Positions 9,842 through 19,136 of a DNA stretch of 64,000 bases are shown piece after piece (the first letter of the stretch is position 1; every line of letters starts with the position of its first letter). The notes beneath the pieces were generated by a model. That model saw only the letters and a list, made by a program, of their open reading frames with translations. It was not told where the DNA came from and did not search any database. A program made the position numbers and the translations under genes. Source of the stretch: Billgrantia sulfidoxydans (GTDB taxonomy: Bacteria > Pseudomonadota > Gammaproteobacteria > Pseudomonadales > Halomonadaceae); contig NZ_CP053381.1 of assembly GCF_017868775.1 (NCBI RefSeq), positions 3,100,001 to 3,164,000 on the forward strand, written 5' to 3'.

Positions 9842-11746
9842 CTAGGCCGTCAACAGTGCATTGAGCCGCTTGACGTAGGCCGCCGGGTCGTCGAGATGCC
9901 CGCCCTCGGCGATGATCGCCTGGTCGAGCAGCACCTGGGCCAGGTCGTCGAAGCGCTCGCCCTCGGCTTCCTCAAGCCGCGCCACCAGCGCATGAGTCGG
10001 GTTGAGTTCGAGGATCGGCTTGACCTCCGGCATCTTCTGGCCGGCAGCCTCCATGATGCGGCGCATCTGGAAGCCCATCTCGTGCTCGGGCAATACCACG
10101 CAGGCCGGCGAGTCGATCAGGCGGTGGGTCACCTTGACCTCCTGCACTGCATCGCCCAGCGTTTCCTTGACCCGCTTGACCAGCTCCTCCTTGGCCTTGG
10201 CGGTCTCCTCCTGGGCCTTCTTCTCCTCCTCGCCCTCGATCTCGCCGAGGTCGAGCTCACCCTTGGCCACGTCGACAAAGCGCTTGCCGTCGAATTCGTG
10301 CAGGTGGCTCATCAGCCACTCGTCGATGCGGTCGTGGAGCAGCAGCACCTCGATGCCCTTCTTGCGGAAGATCTCCAGGTGCGGGCTCGACTTCGCCGCG
10401 TTGAAGCCGTCGGCGACGATGTAGTAGATCTTCTCCTGGCCCTCCTTCATGCGCGATACGTAGTCGGCCAGCGACTGGTCCTGGGTGGCGCTGTCGGTGT
10501 GGGTGGTGGAGAAGCGCAGCAGCGCGGCGATCTTCTCGCGGTTGGCGAAGTCCTCGGCCGGGCCCTCCTTCAGCACGCTGCCGAAGGTGTTCCAGAAGGT
10601 CTGGTAGGCTTCCTGGTCCTTGGCCAGCTTCTTGAGCATGTCCAGCGCCCGCTTGGTCAGCGCGCCCTTGATCTTCTCGACCTTGGGGTCCTGCTGCAGC
10701 AGTTCGCGGGAGACGTTGAGCGATAGCTCGCGGGTATCGAGCACGCCCTTGATGAAGCGCAGGTAGAGCGGCAGGAACTGCTCGGCGTCGTCCATGATGA
10801 AGACGCGCTGGACGTAGAGCTTGACGCCGCGGGCGCCGTCGCGCTCATAGAGGTCGAAGGGCGCGCGCCCCGGCACGTAGAGCAGACTGGTGTACTCGAG
10901 CTTGCCCTCGACCTTGTTGTGGCTCCAGGCCAGCGGATCGCTGAAGTCATGGGCCACGTGCTTGTAGAAGGCCTTGTACTCGTCGTCCGAGATCTCGCTC
11001 TTGGGGCGAACCCACAGCGCGGTGGCCTCGTTGACGGTCTCCCAGGTGGTGACCTCGCTGCCCTCGATCTCGTTGCCCTCGTCGTCCTTGGCCGTCTCGA
11101 CCTTGGGCATGCGCACCGGCACCTCGATATGGTCGGAGTACTTGCGCACCAGGCTACGCAGACGGAAGTCGTCGGCGAACTCCTTGGCCTCCTTCTTCAG
11201 GTGCAGGACGATCTCGGTGCCGTGCGCCTCGCGCTCGATGTCGGCGACGGTGAATTCACCTTCTCCCTTCGAGCGCCATTCGACGCCCTCGGCCTTGTCG
11301 CTGCCCGCCTTGCGGGTGCGCACCGTGACCTCGTCGGCAACGATGAAGCTGGAATAGAATCCCACGCCGAACTGGCCGATCAGCCGCGCGTCCTTCTGCT
11401 GCTCGCCGCTGAGCTGCTTGAGGAACTCCGCGGTGCCGCTGCGGGCGATGGTACCCAGGTTTTTGATCACCTCCTCGCGGTCCATGCCGATGCCGTTGTC
11501 GCGCACGGTAACGGTACGGCCCTTCTCGTCGTGCTCGATCTCGATGCGCAGCTCGCTGTCGCCCTCGTACAGCGCATCGTTGTCGAGCGCCGCGTAGCGC
11601 AGCTTGTCGCAGGCGTCGGCGGCGTTGGAAATCAGCTCGCGCAGGAAGATCTCCCGGTTGGAGTACAGGGAGTGGATCATCAGGTGCAGCAGCTGCTTCA
11701 CCTCGGTCTGGAAGCCGAGGGTTTCCTCGTGAGCGGTCGTGGACAT
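9842..11746 (-). CDS. htpG: HtpG, Hsp90-family chaperone
   Basis: 634 aa, normal HtpG length. The N-terminal GHKL ATPase domain includes [20 protein letters not shown], the DNGIGM ATP-lid motif, [12 protein letters not shown] and [12 protein letters not shown]. The middle domain has the catalytic Arg in [11 protein letters not shown], and the dimerisation domain is C-terminal. It helps late folding and proteostasis of cytosolic clients. A near-consensus sigma-32 promoter and a strong leader hairpin lie between this gene and the thioesterase upstream, so it is probably a heat-shock monocistron. Confidence 0.97.
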   Translation of the reverse strand: MSTTAHEETLGFQTEVKQLLHLMIHSLYSNREIFLRELISNAADACDKLRYAALDNDALYEGDSELRIEIEHDEKGRTVTVRDNGIGMDREEVIKNLGTIARSGTAEFLKQLSGEQQKDARLIGQFGVGFYSSFIVADEVTVRTRKAGSDKAEGVEWRSKGEGEFTVADIEREAHGTEIVLHLKKEAKEFADDFRLRSLVRKYSDHIEVPVRMPKVETAKDDEGNEIEGSEVTTWETVNEATALWVRPKSEISDDEYKAFYKHVAHDFSDPLAWSHNKVEGKLEYTSLLYVPGRAPFDLYERDGARGVKLYVQRVFIMDDAEQFLPLYLRFIKGVLDTRELSLNVSRELLQQDPKVEKIKGALTKRALDMLKKLAKDQEAYQTFWNTFGSVLKEGPAEDFANREKIAALLRFSTTHTDSATQDQSLADYVSRMKEGQEKIYYIVADGFNAAKSSPHLEIFRKKGIEVLLLHDRIDEWLMSHLHEFDGKRFVDVAKGELDLGEIEGEEEKKAQEETAKAKEELVKRVKETLGDAVQEVKVTHRLIDSPACVVLPEHEMGFQMRRIMEAAGQKMPEVKPILELNPTHALVARLEEAEGERFDDLAQVLLDQAIIAEGGHLDDPAAYVKRLNALLTA

Positions 11747-11773
11747 GGATCGGTTACCTCATGGCTTGAACCC

Positions 11774-11798
11774 ACGGCGGCGCATGGCGCGCCGCCGT
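11774..11798 (-). other. Stem-loop in the htpG 5' leader
   Basis: 10-bp perfect stem ACGGCGGCGC / GCGCCGCCGT with a 5-base loop, between the predicted heat-shock start site and the htpG ATG. No U-run follows, so it is more likely a leader structure than a terminator of the upstream gene. Confidence 0.5.
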
Positions 11799-11815
11799 TT
11801 CTGAACTGTTCAGCG

Positions 11816-11843
11816 ATATGGGGGCCGTGTCCGCGTTTTCAAG
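11816..11843 (-). promoter_or_regulatory. sigma-32 heat-shock promoter of htpG
   Basis: Minus strand: CTTGAAA (11843-11837), 13-base spacer, CCCCATAT (11823-11816). This matches the RpoH consensus CTTGAAA-N13/14-CCCCATnT almost perfectly. The -35 box overlaps the stop codon of the upstream thioesterase gene. Confidence 0.85.
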
Positions 11844-12309
11844 CGTCGCTCGGTTCCGGCACGCCCAGGACCAGATGCAGGCGCGCCGTGGCCACCGGCT
11901 GCGATTCCGACGCCTGCCAGGCGGTGACCTGGACGTTGGCCAGGCGCCGCCCTTCGCGCAGGAGACGGCAACGGGCGTGGGTGGGCACCACCCGAGCCGT
12001 GCGCAGGTAGTCGATGGAGAAGTCGACAATGCGCGGCAGCCGCGGCTCGCGCGCCGACAACATCAGGTCGAGGGTCCCGGCGGTTTCCATGAACGCCGCC
12101 ACCACGCCACCGTGCAGCGCCGGCAGCAGAATGTTACCGACGTTGTGCTCGCGTGGTTCGAGGTGATAGATCAAGCCGTCGCCCTCGGCGTCGGATGTGA
12201 CGCTGACGCCAATGTGACGGGCGTAGGGTAGCCGCTCGATCCAGGCGGCGACGTCGCCCCGGGCGCGGGTCCTGGCCAGCCAGGCCACGTCGTGAAAGCC
12301 TTCAGGCAT
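11839..12309 (-). CDS. PaaI-type hotdog thioesterase (second of pair)
   Basis: 156 aa single hotdog domain. The helix motif NILLPALHGGVVAAFMETAG carries the PaaI/YdiI-type HGG and the downstream acidic residue, followed by the strand VDFSIDYLRTARVV. Members cleave acyl- or aryl-CoA thioesters. It overlaps the upstream hotdog gene by 8 bases, and the two proteins may form a mixed oligomer. Substrate unknown. Confidence 0.75.
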   Translation of the reverse strand: MPEGFHDVAWLARTRARGDVAAWIERLPYARHIGVSVTSDAEGDGLIYHLEPREHNVGNILLPALHGGVVAAFMETAGTLDLMLSAREPRLPRIVDFSIDYLRTARVVPTHARCRLLREGRRLANVQVTAWQASESQPVATARLHLVLGVPEPSDA

Positions 12310-12823
12310 GATCGGCCTCCCCGAACAACGCCTCGGCGAAGCCTTCCGGCGTATTGCGCTCGCCCAGGCGCACGAAGTTGCCGATCCCGCGCGCGATGGG
12401 CCGGTCCGGCACCTGCCACAGCGTGCCCTCGGTGAAGACCATGGCGCGGGTCACGCGCAGCACCCGGGCCTCGGCCCAGATCGGCATGCCCGCGACCGCC
12501 GGCCGGTAGTGATCGACGCGCAGATCGAGGGTCGGGCACACCTCCGGCGCCGGCAGCCCGCACAGCACCGCCGATCCGCACACGGTATCCAGCAGCATGG
12601 ACAGCACCCCGCCGTGCACCAGGCCGCGCTCGGCATCGCCCAGCAGCGCGTCGCGCCAGGGCAAACGCATGCGTACCCGTGGCGGCGCGACCTCCTCCAC
12701 CTCGAGGCCGAGTTCGCGCGTGTGCGGGATGACGTTGACGAAGCGGCCGAGGCCGGCTCGCCAGGCCTCGGGACTTCGGCCTGCTGCGGCAGGCCCACGG
12801 TACGGCGCTTGGCGTTCGTTCAC
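12302..12823 (-). CDS. PaaI-type hotdog thioesterase (first of pair)
   Basis: 173 aa from the GTG at 12823, chosen because GGAGG lies 5 bases upstream; a longer in-frame TTG at 12886 lacks such a site. Hotdog motifs: RGLVHGGVLSMLLDTVCGSA, then TLDLRVDHYRPAVAG and ARVLRVTRAMVFTEGTLW. Probably a cytosolic acyl-CoA thioesterase. Translationally coupled to its smaller paralogue downstream. Confidence 0.75.
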   Translation of the reverse strand: MNERQAPYRGPAAAGRSPEAWRAGLGRFVNVIPHTRELGLEVEEVAPPRVRMRLPWRDALLGDAERGLVHGGVLSMLLDTVCGSAVLCGLPAPEVCPTLDLRVDHYRPAVAGMPIWAEARVLRVTRAMVFTEGTLWQVPDRPIARGIGNFVRLGERNTPEGFAEALFGEADHA

Positions 12824-13018
12824 CCTGCCCTCCAACAAGCGTTTGATCGATCTTGCAAGACTAGTCGGCGGACGCCGGTGAGACAAGTCCGAGACAGCCG
12901 AAAGCCTGCAGGAAAAACTTTGCTGAAGCGGCGCGAAAACGCCTTGACGGTCTACTCAAATCCGCTGCAATAGGCGAGGATACAGGAGTTCGCCAACGCC
13001 CTCCGGAGGCCATTTCCC

Positions 13019-14971
13019 ATGCGCCATTCCCTATCGTTTCGCCGCGCGTCCGGTTGGCTCGCCGCGGCGGCCTTCAGTCTCTCCATCACCGCGCATGCCC
13101 AGCCCAGCGACAGCGCCATGCGCGCAGCCCTCGAAGCCGCCCGCAACCACCAGTGGACACAAATCGACGAGGCGGCCATACGCGGCCACGTGCTGGAGGG
13201 CTACGTGGAGTACCACCGCCTGCGCAGCCGCCTGCCCCAGGCCGAGCCGGGCCAGATCCTGGATTTCATCGAGCGCCACCAGGGTTCGCCCGTTGCCGAC
13301 TGGATGCGCGGCCAGGCGATCAGCCGCTACGGCGCCGCCGGGCGCTACGGCAGCCTGCTGGCCGTGGCCGACGGCGTGCCCAGCGGCACCGAGCGCCAGT
13401 GCCACTACTACACGGCCCTGCTCGGCAGCGACCCGCAGGCGGCGGCCGAGGGCGGCCGCGAACTCTGGCACGTGGGCCGCTCGCAACCCTCGGCCTGCGA
13501 CACCCTGTTCGACCACCTGCGCGACAGCGGTGAGATCAGCGAGTTCGATATCTGGGAGCGCATGATGCTGGCCTGGGAGCAGGGCGAGACCGGGCTGGTC
13601 AGCTACCTGGGGCGGCAGCTCGGCAGCCGCTGGCAGGAGGGGCGCGACGCCGTGGAGCGGCTGCAGCGAAGCTACGCCGACATCACCCGGGTGCCTACCT
13701 GTATCGGCCCCGAATGCCGCGGCAGCGGACCGCTCTTCGCCGCCGCCATGCATGGCTTCACCCGTGCCGATACCGAAGCCGCCATGGAGGCCTGGCGCAA
13801 GATTGCGTCCCACCTGCCGATCGAGGAGACACACCGCCATGCCATCGAGGAGGACCTTGCCTTCTATTCGCTGGTGCGCGGTATCGAACACAACCTGGGC
13901 TGGGTTGACGACGCCCTGCCACGGATCGGCACCACCCGCGTGCTGGAACTGCGCATTCGTCACGCCCTGGCCCAGCGCGACTGGGCCGATGCGCTGGACT
14001 GGCTCGAGAGGCTTCCCGACGACAGCCGCGAGGACAGCCGCTGGCAGTACTGGAAGGCGCGCGCGCATGAGCAACTGGGGGACGCGGAGCGGGCCGAGGT
14101 GGCCTATGCACGCGCCGCCCGTGAACGCGACTTCTTCGGCTTTGCCGCCGCCGATCGCATCGGCCGCCCCTATTCCCTGAACCTCGAGCGCAGTACCTTC
14201 AATGCCGATTTCCGCGACCAGGTGGACCAGTGGCCGACGGTACAGCGCACCGAGGCGCTGCTGCGGATCGGCGAGGAGGGGCTGGCCAACAGCGAATGGC
14301 TGCATGCCGCGGCCAATGCCACGCCGCGTGAGGTGCGGGCGCTGGCCGACTATGCCGCACGACGTGGCTGGCACGCGCGACTGGTCCAGACCACCATTGC
14401 CGCCCAGCTCTGGGATGCATTGGATTGGCGTTTTCCCGAGGCCTACCGCGAACATTTCCTGCACTGGGGCCAGCAGACCGGCGTCGACCCCTACCTGCTG
14501 ATGGGCATCGCCCGCCGCGAGAGCGCCTACAACCCGGAGGCGCTCTCGCCGGCCGGCGCCCGCGGCCTGATGCAGCTCATGCCGGGCACCGCCTCCCTGC
14601 TCAGCCGGCAGCTCGGCATCAGCGACCCGGGCCCTTATGGCGTGCTGGACCCGGAGCTCAACATTCGCCTGGGCAGCACCTACATTCGCGACATGACCGA
14701 CCGCTACCGCGGCAATCGCCTCGCCGCGGCGGCGGCCTACAACGCCGGCCCCGGCCGAGTCGACCGCTGGCTGCGCGACGCTCCGGAGGAGTTCGACCTG
14801 TTCGTCGAGTCGATTCCCTTCCGCGAGACCCGCGACTACGTCCAGGCGGTGCTCTCCTACCGGGTCATCTTCGAGAGCCTGGCCAACGGCGGCAGCAGCG
14901 AGGGCGTGTCGATGCTCACCCGGGCGGAGAAGACGGTGCGCTACGACGCCTCGATGCTCGCCAGGAACTGA
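13019..14971 (+). CDS. slt: Soluble lytic murein transglycosylase
   Basis: 650 aa periplasmic enzyme that cuts peptidoglycan between MurNAc and GlcNAc, forming 1,6-anhydroMurNAc. Signal peptide about residues 1-28 (LAAAAFSLSITAHA then QPSD). A long alpha-helical superhelical U-domain follows, then the C-terminal SLT domain. Catalytic Glu501 is in ARRESAYNPEA, with SPAGARGLMQLMPGTA and AAAAYNAGPGRVDRW. Length matches E. coli Slt70. It is monocistronic; TTGACG (12944-12949) is a possible -35, but its -10 partner is poor. Confidence 0.92.
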   Translation: MRHSLSFRRASGWLAAAAFSLSITAHAQPSDSAMRAALEAARNHQWTQIDEAAIRGHVLEGYVEYHRLRSRLPQAEPGQILDFIERHQGSPVADWMRGQAISRYGAAGRYGSLLAVADGVPSGTERQCHYYTALLGSDPQAAAEGGRELWHVGRSQPSACDTLFDHLRDSGEISEFDIWERMMLAWEQGETGLVSYLGRQLGSRWQEGRDAVERLQRSYADITRVPTCIGPECRGSGPLFAAAMHGFTRADTEAAMEAWRKIASHLPIEETHRHAIEEDLAFYSLVRGIEHNLGWVDDALPRIGTTRVLELRIRHALAQRDWADALDWLERLPDDSREDSRWQYWKARAHEQLGDAERAEVAYARAARERDFFGFAAADRIGRPYSLNLERSTFNADFRDQVDQWPTVQRTEALLRIGEEGLANSEWLHAAANATPREVRALADYAARRGWHARLVQTTIAAQLWDALDWRFPEAYREHFLHWGQQTGVDPYLLMGIARRESAYNPEALSPAGARGLMQLMPGTASLLSRQLGISDPGPYGVLDPELNIRLGSTYIRDMTDRYRGNRLAAAAAYNAGPGRVDRWLRDAPEEFDLFVESIPFRETRDYVQAVLSYRVIFESLANGGSSEGVSMLTRAEKTVRYDASMLARN

Positions 14972-14985
14972 CGTTCACCTTCCGC

Positions 14986-15627
14986 TCAGGCAGGCTGGCG
15001 TTCCAGCGCCAGCCTGACGCCGAACAGGATCAGCACCGCGCCGGTCGCCCCGTTCAATGCACGCGCGAAGAGCCGGCTGCCGAGCCAGCGCCCGGCACTG
15101 CCCACCATGAGCACGATAGCGATCTGCCACAGATTGGCAATCACAAAGTGCACCCCGGCAAGCCACAACGACTTGAGCAGCGCCGGGTCTGACGGGGCGA
15201 TAAACTGCGGCAGGAAGGCCATATAGAAGACCACTGTCTTGGGGTTGAGCACGTTCGAGAGCAGCCCTTCGCGCAGCGGGCGCCATACCGGCACGGGCTG
15301 CCGTTCGCCCTGCACCGCCTCCAGCGGCAACCCCCTGCCGCGCCAAGCGGCCATCAGACCGTTGATGCCCAGCCAGATCAGGTAGGCCGCCCCTGCCAGC
15401 TTGAGCGCGCTGAAGGCCCAGGCCGACTGGAGCAGGATCAGCGAGATGCCCAGCGCCGAGATCGTGGCGTGGACGAACAGGCCACAGCAGATCGCCAGGC
15501 TGGTGAGCACTCCATCGCGCACCCCGCCGCGGGCGGTATTGCGGATGACCAGCAGGGTATCGACTCCCGGGCTCATCGACAGCAGGGTGATGGCGATCAG
15601 GAAGGGCCAGAATTGGGCGTCCAGCAT
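14986..15627 (-). CDS. LysE/RhtB family amino-acid exporter
   Basis: 213 aa with about six membrane helices. Family hallmarks are the N-terminal SMSPGVDTLLVIRNTARGG and the mid-protein NVLNPKTVVFYMAFLPQFI. Likely exports an amino acid or derivative; the substrate cannot be assigned. The ATG at 15627 is preferred over the in-frame TTG at 15648 because GGAG is correctly spaced from it. Convergent with slt. Confidence 0.85.
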   Translation of the reverse strand: MLDAQFWPFLIAITLLSMSPGVDTLLVIRNTARGGVRDGVLTSLAICCGLFVHATISALGISLILLQSAWAFSALKLAGAAYLIWLGINGLMAAWRGRGLPLEAVQGERQPVPVWRPLREGLLSNVLNPKTVVFYMAFLPQFIAPSDPALLKSLWLAGVHFVIANLWQIAIVLMVGSAGRWLGSRLFARALNGATGAVLILFGVRLALERQPA

Positions 15628-15956
15628 GACAGGGCTCCGGTTCGGCAATGACGTGAACGACGGGGCTGGCGTCGCAAGTGGCTGATGACGCCAGGGTTGG
15701 TTGTACTCGTATGCAGTATTACCAATTTAAGGTAGCGGATTCGCTGGACGCTCGGATTTTTTCTAACTACAGTGGATTGAGCGGCGGCACGGGAGAAGCG
15801 TGCTTTCGCGGCGTTGGCCTGCAAGTGGAAAGTCGTCCCGTCGTATGTCGAGCCTATCGATGCACCCGAAGCGCACTTTTCGCCTTTGCCCACGCAGTTT
15901 GGGTCCGGTTTCGCCGGTGCCCAGCAAGATCAATCTGTAAGTAAGGAAAATCGACA
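15628..15956 (+). promoter_or_regulatory. Intergenic region with long cold-shock leader and candidate promoter
   Basis: 329 bases without a gene. TTGTAC (15701-15706), a 17-base spacer and AATTTA (15724-15729) form a possible promoter, which would give the csp mRNA a leader of roughly 220 bases. Long structured leaders are typical of cspA-type genes. AAGGA lies before the ATG at 15957. The part next to lysE presumably holds that gene's promoter; nothing definite seen. Confidence 0.4.
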
Positions 15957-16163
15957 ATGGCAACTGGCACTGTCAAGTGGTTCAACGATACCAAGGGCTA
16001 CGGCTTCATCTCTCCGGACGACGGCGGTGATGACCTGTTCGCGCATTTCTCCGAGATTCAGGCTGAAGGCTTCAAGACCCTGCAGGACGGTCAGAAGGTG
16101 ACCTTCGACGTGACCCAGGGCAAGAAAGGCCTTCAGGCCTCCAACATTCGGGTTTCCAACTGA
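15957..16163 (+). CDS. CspA-family cold-shock protein
   Basis: 68 aa single cold-shock domain. RNP1 KGYGFI and RNP2 DLFAHF are intact, with the opening [20 protein letters not shown]. It binds single-stranded RNA and DNA as an RNA chaperone or antiterminator. Which csp paralogue this is cannot be told from one window. The long leader upstream and a strong terminator downstream indicate a monocistronic unit. Confidence 0.93.
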   Translation: MATGTVKWFNDTKGYGFISPDDGGDDLFAHFSEIQAEGFKTLQDGQKVTFDVTQGKKGLQASNIRVSN

Positions 16164-16219
16164 GGCATCCCCTCCGTTGACCCGCGCCGGTCTTCGCAAG
16201 ACGGCCCGGCGAATCGACG

Positions 16220-16249
16220 AAAGGCCCGCTCGACAGAGCGGGCCTTTTT
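16220..16249 (+). terminator. Rho-independent terminator of the csp gene
   Basis: 12-bp stem AAAGGCCCGCTC / GAGCGGGCCTTT with a GACA loop, ending in a T-run. It is 57 bases past the csp stop and also close to the 3' end of the convergent lipoprotein gene. Confidence 0.85.
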
Positions 16250-16283
16250 CGTGCTTTCCATCGCACCGGCCAGCCGGTACGGC

Positions 16284-17084
16284 TCAGGTCTCGGGGGAAG
16301 GTTCGGCCTGAGACCGGCTATCGGGCCGGGACTCCGCCTCGGCCTCGGCCTCGGAAGCTGACGCAGCCTCGCCGCTCGACTCGGCTTGCGGCTCAGGTTC
16401 GATCTTCGGGAGGTCTCTGGCCGGCTCGCTCTGCTCCGCCTCTTCGAACTGCCTATCGAGCTCACGCTGCGCCTCCTCGAAGCGGCGCTCGGTCTCTTCG
16501 AGCCAGGCGTCGACGTCTGACTGCGAGACCTCGCCGGTTCGCTCCGCCTCGCGCTCGATGGCCGAAGCGGCCTCGCTCTCCTCGCCCTCCATCGGCTCGA
16601 GTGTCGGCTCGAAATCGGTGCCGCCCTCCATGGGCTCCAGGCCGGGCTCCCTGCGCTCCACCTCCTCGAACTGCTGCTCGATCTTGCGCTGCGCCTCCTC
16701 GAAGCGACGCTCGGTATCCTCGATGATCGCGTCCACGTCGGAACGGGTCGGCTCCCCCGGGAGCGCACCGCCCTCGTCCAGCGTCTCGGCGGGAGATTCG
16801 CCTAGCGTCTCGCCTTCGGCATCGATCTCCTCGTCCGCCCCGGCTGACGTCTCTTCGTCCGCACCGGCTGACGTCTCCTCATCCGATTCGGCAGGCGCCG
16901 GCTCGCTCCCGGTCTCTCCCTCCTCCTGCGCGGGGGGCGGGGTCGACGGCTCCTCTTCCGTGGCCTCGGGTGCAGGCTCGCCGTTCTGGGCTGGAGCGGC
17001 CACCTCGTCGCCGTCGTCGCCACAGCCACCCAGCAGCAGGGCAAGGGTCAAGGCGGCGACCGGAATCCAGGGTGTCTTGGCCAT
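16284..17084 (-). CDS. Highly acidic low-complexity lipoprotein with duplicated coiled-coil segment
   Basis: 266 aa from the ATG at 17084, which has GGGAG at good distance; the upstream in-frame ATG at 17102 has none. Lipoprotein signal with lipobox LLGGC near residue 21. The mature part is mostly Glu, Asp, Ala, Pro and Ser. Two copies of a helical module are visible: SDVDAIIEDTERRFEEAQRK and SDVDAWLEETERRFEEAQRE. A short tandem GADEETSA repeat lies before them. No enzymatic motif; no family recognised. The extreme acidity is consistent with a surface or periplasmic protein of a halophile. Confidence 0.65.
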   Translation of the reverse strand: MAKTPWIPVAALTLALLLGGCGDDGDEVAAPAQNGEPAPEATEEEPSTPPPAQEEGETGSEPAPAESDEETSAGADEETSAGADEEIDAEGETLGESPAETLDEGGALPGEPTRSDVDAIIEDTERRFEEAQRKIEQQFEEVERREPGLEPMEGGTDFEPTLEPMEGEESEAASAIEREAERTGEVSQSDVDAWLEETERRFEEAQRELDRQFEEAEQSEPARDLPKIEPEPQAESSGEAASASEAEAEAESRPDSRSQAEPSPET

Positions 17085-17216
17085 CGGTTTTCTCCCATCC
17101 ATATGAGACCCGCAAAGGGGGCTATTCCAGCAGAGCCCGGCGAACGCTGCAAGCCGCTAGCGAGCGGGCCACCCTACTGCTTGGACAGTGACAAGACAAA
17201 ACGATCCGCTCTCGTC

Positions 17217-19124
17217 TCAGCCCAGGCCGGCCATGGGCAGCGGGCAGTCGAGCGACCAGGCCACGGCGCGCAGCAGTTCGGCCTCCTCGGCGTGGATACG
17301 TCCATCCTGCGCAACGCACTGGACCATGGCGTCGAGCAGCCTGAGCCGATCGTCATCGCTCAGCTGGCGGCAACGATCCAGGGCCCAGTCGAGTTCCTGC
17401 GGGGTTGCGGGCCGGGGCTCAAAGGTGAGGCCCAGGCCCAGCGCATCGGCCGCCTGGCGGAACGCTTCCACTGCCTGCGCCTCGCCTTGGCTACCTGCCT
17501 GCGCCAGGCTCGACAGCAGGTGGGCCAGTGGCGCTTCGATCCGCTCCAGGGGCAGCCGGCGCCCGCGTCGAGGCGCTCCCCCCTCACTGCCGGCGACGAT
17601 CAAGCGATGCAGCGCCCACTGCAGCGCACCGGGCTCGTCCTCGGCCGCCATCAGGCGTTCGAGGCAGTCACGAAAGCGGGCATGCTGTGCGACCGACAGC
17701 TGCCGCAGCAGGGGCAGGCAAAGCTCGATCAGCGGCAGCCGCTGGCCCGGCCTTATCCCGGCAAGCGACGGCTCGAGCCGCGTCAGTTCCGCCAGCACGC
17801 CAGGCAGCGCGGCTTCATCCAGGACCCGGCGCTGACGGTTCCGGCTGGCCGGGTGTGCCCCCATGAGGACACCATAGATCACGGCGCGGGCCGCATAGGG
17901 ATCGTGCGCGGCCTCGAGCAGCACCGGGGCGATGCCCGCCAGCGCCCCGCGAGCCTGCTGCAGGTCCTGTTCACGCGGCTGGCCGACTCGCTGCATCAGC
18001 GCTGCCGGCCCCAGCACAGCACCTTCCCAGGCTTCCGTCTCGGTCGGTCGCGCCTGGGTCGGCTCCGCACTGGCGTCGGTCGTGCCAGCCGGCTCACGCT
18101 CGACGCTCGGCTCAGGCAGCTTCCCGTCCCACCCGGGCTCGAGGCGGCGGATGCGGGTGGACAAGGGCGGGTGCGTGGCGGTCAGGCCGCGCAACCCCGG
18201 CAGCCCGCGGCTGAAGTAGAAATGGCTGAACTCCTCGGCACGACTGGCACGCAGCTCGGAGCCATGGGCGTGCGCGGCCACGCGCTTCAGCGCATCGGCC
18301 AGGCCGGCGGGGTTGCGGGTGTACTGCACCGCGCTGGCATCGGCCAGGAATTCGCGCTGGCGGCTCACCGCCGCCTTGATCAGGTTGCCGCACAGGGTGC
18401 CGACGAAGCCCACCAGCATCAGCGCCAGCCCGGCACCGAGCAGCACCGCGTGGCCGCTGCCGCGGCGCGAGCTCCGGACCACGCGCCGGGCAGCCATGCC
18501 CCGCAGCAGCAGGCGACCGACGAGGCCGATCACCAGGATGCCGTAAAGCAGCGCGACGAGGCGCAGGTTGAGGCGCATGTCGCCATGCAGGACATGGCTG
18601 AACTCGTGGGCGACTACCCCCTGCAGCTCATCCCGCGAGAGGCAACGAATGGCGCCACGTGTCACGCCGATCACGGCGTCCTGCGGCGTATGGCCGGCGG
18701 CGAAGGCATTGATGCCGGGCTCGTCGAGCAGGTAGACCGCCGGCACCGGCAGCCCCGAGGCGATGGCCATCTCCTCCACCACGTTGAGCAGCCGGCGCTC
18801 GTCGGCATCGTGCGTAGCGGCATTGATGATGCGACCACCCAGCGCCTCGGCCACCGCCGCCCCACCGGAGCGCAGCTGCAGGTGTCGCGCCAGGCTCCCC
18901 GCAGCGACCACCAGCAGCACGCCCAGGGCGACCGCGCCCAGCAGCCGCGGGTCGAGCGCACGGGCCAACGGCTCTGCCCCGGGCGGGCCGCCGTCGAGCA
19001 GCAGCATGGCCAGCGCAATCACCGCAACGGCGGCTACGATCATGCCCAGCACGGCGACGACGAGCAGCACGACCAGCCAGGCCGTCAGGCGTTTCGCGCG
19101 CGCCTGGGCGCCGAAGAAATCCAT
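17217..19124 (-). CDS. M48-family membrane metalloprotease with TerB-like C-terminal region
   Basis: 635 aa. Two N-terminal membrane helices (about residues 15-40 and 60-80) are followed by a gluzincin domain. Zinc motif HEFSH is at residues 173-177, then another two-helix hairpin and the third ligand region REFLADASAVQYT (HtpX/BepA style). After about residue 340 comes a 290-residue alpha-helical extension ending in QDGRIHAEEAELLRAVAW, resembling TerB-type helices. It follows lemA by 12 bases; lemA-M48 pairs are widespread and linked to membrane quality control, but the exact role is unknown. Confidence 0.8.
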   Translation of the reverse strand: MDFFGAQARAKRLTAWLVVLLVVAVLGMIVAAVAVIALAMLLLDGGPPGAEPLARALDPRLLGAVALGVLLVVAAGSLARHLQLRSGGAAVAEALGGRIINAATHDADERRLLNVVEEMAIASGLPVPAVYLLDEPGINAFAAGHTPQDAVIGVTRGAIRCLSRDELQGVVAHEFSHVLHGDMRLNLRLVALLYGILVIGLVGRLLLRGMAARRVVRSSRRGSGHAVLLGAGLALMLVGFVGTLCGNLIKAAVSRQREFLADASAVQYTRNPAGLADALKRVAAHAHGSELRASRAEEFSHFYFSRGLPGLRGLTATHPPLSTRIRRLEPGWDGKLPEPSVEREPAGTTDASAEPTQARPTETEAWEGAVLGPAALMQRVGQPREQDLQQARGALAGIAPVLLEAAHDPYAARAVIYGVLMGAHPASRNRQRRVLDEAALPGVLAELTRLEPSLAGIRPGQRLPLIELCLPLLRQLSVAQHARFRDCLERLMAAEDEPGALQWALHRLIVAGSEGGAPRRGRRLPLERIEAPLAHLLSSLAQAGSQGEAQAVEAFRQAADALGLGLTFEPRPATPQELDWALDRCRQLSDDDRLRLLDAMVQCVAQDGRIHAEEAELLRAVAWSLDCPLPMAGLG

Positions 19125-19136
19125 CGCCGTGTTCCG

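Noticed and set aside
12944..12973. Promoter of slt (TTGACG and following bases)
   Set aside because: The -35 is good, but at 17 bases the partner GCAATA barely resembles a -10, so it is mentioned only in the gene entry.
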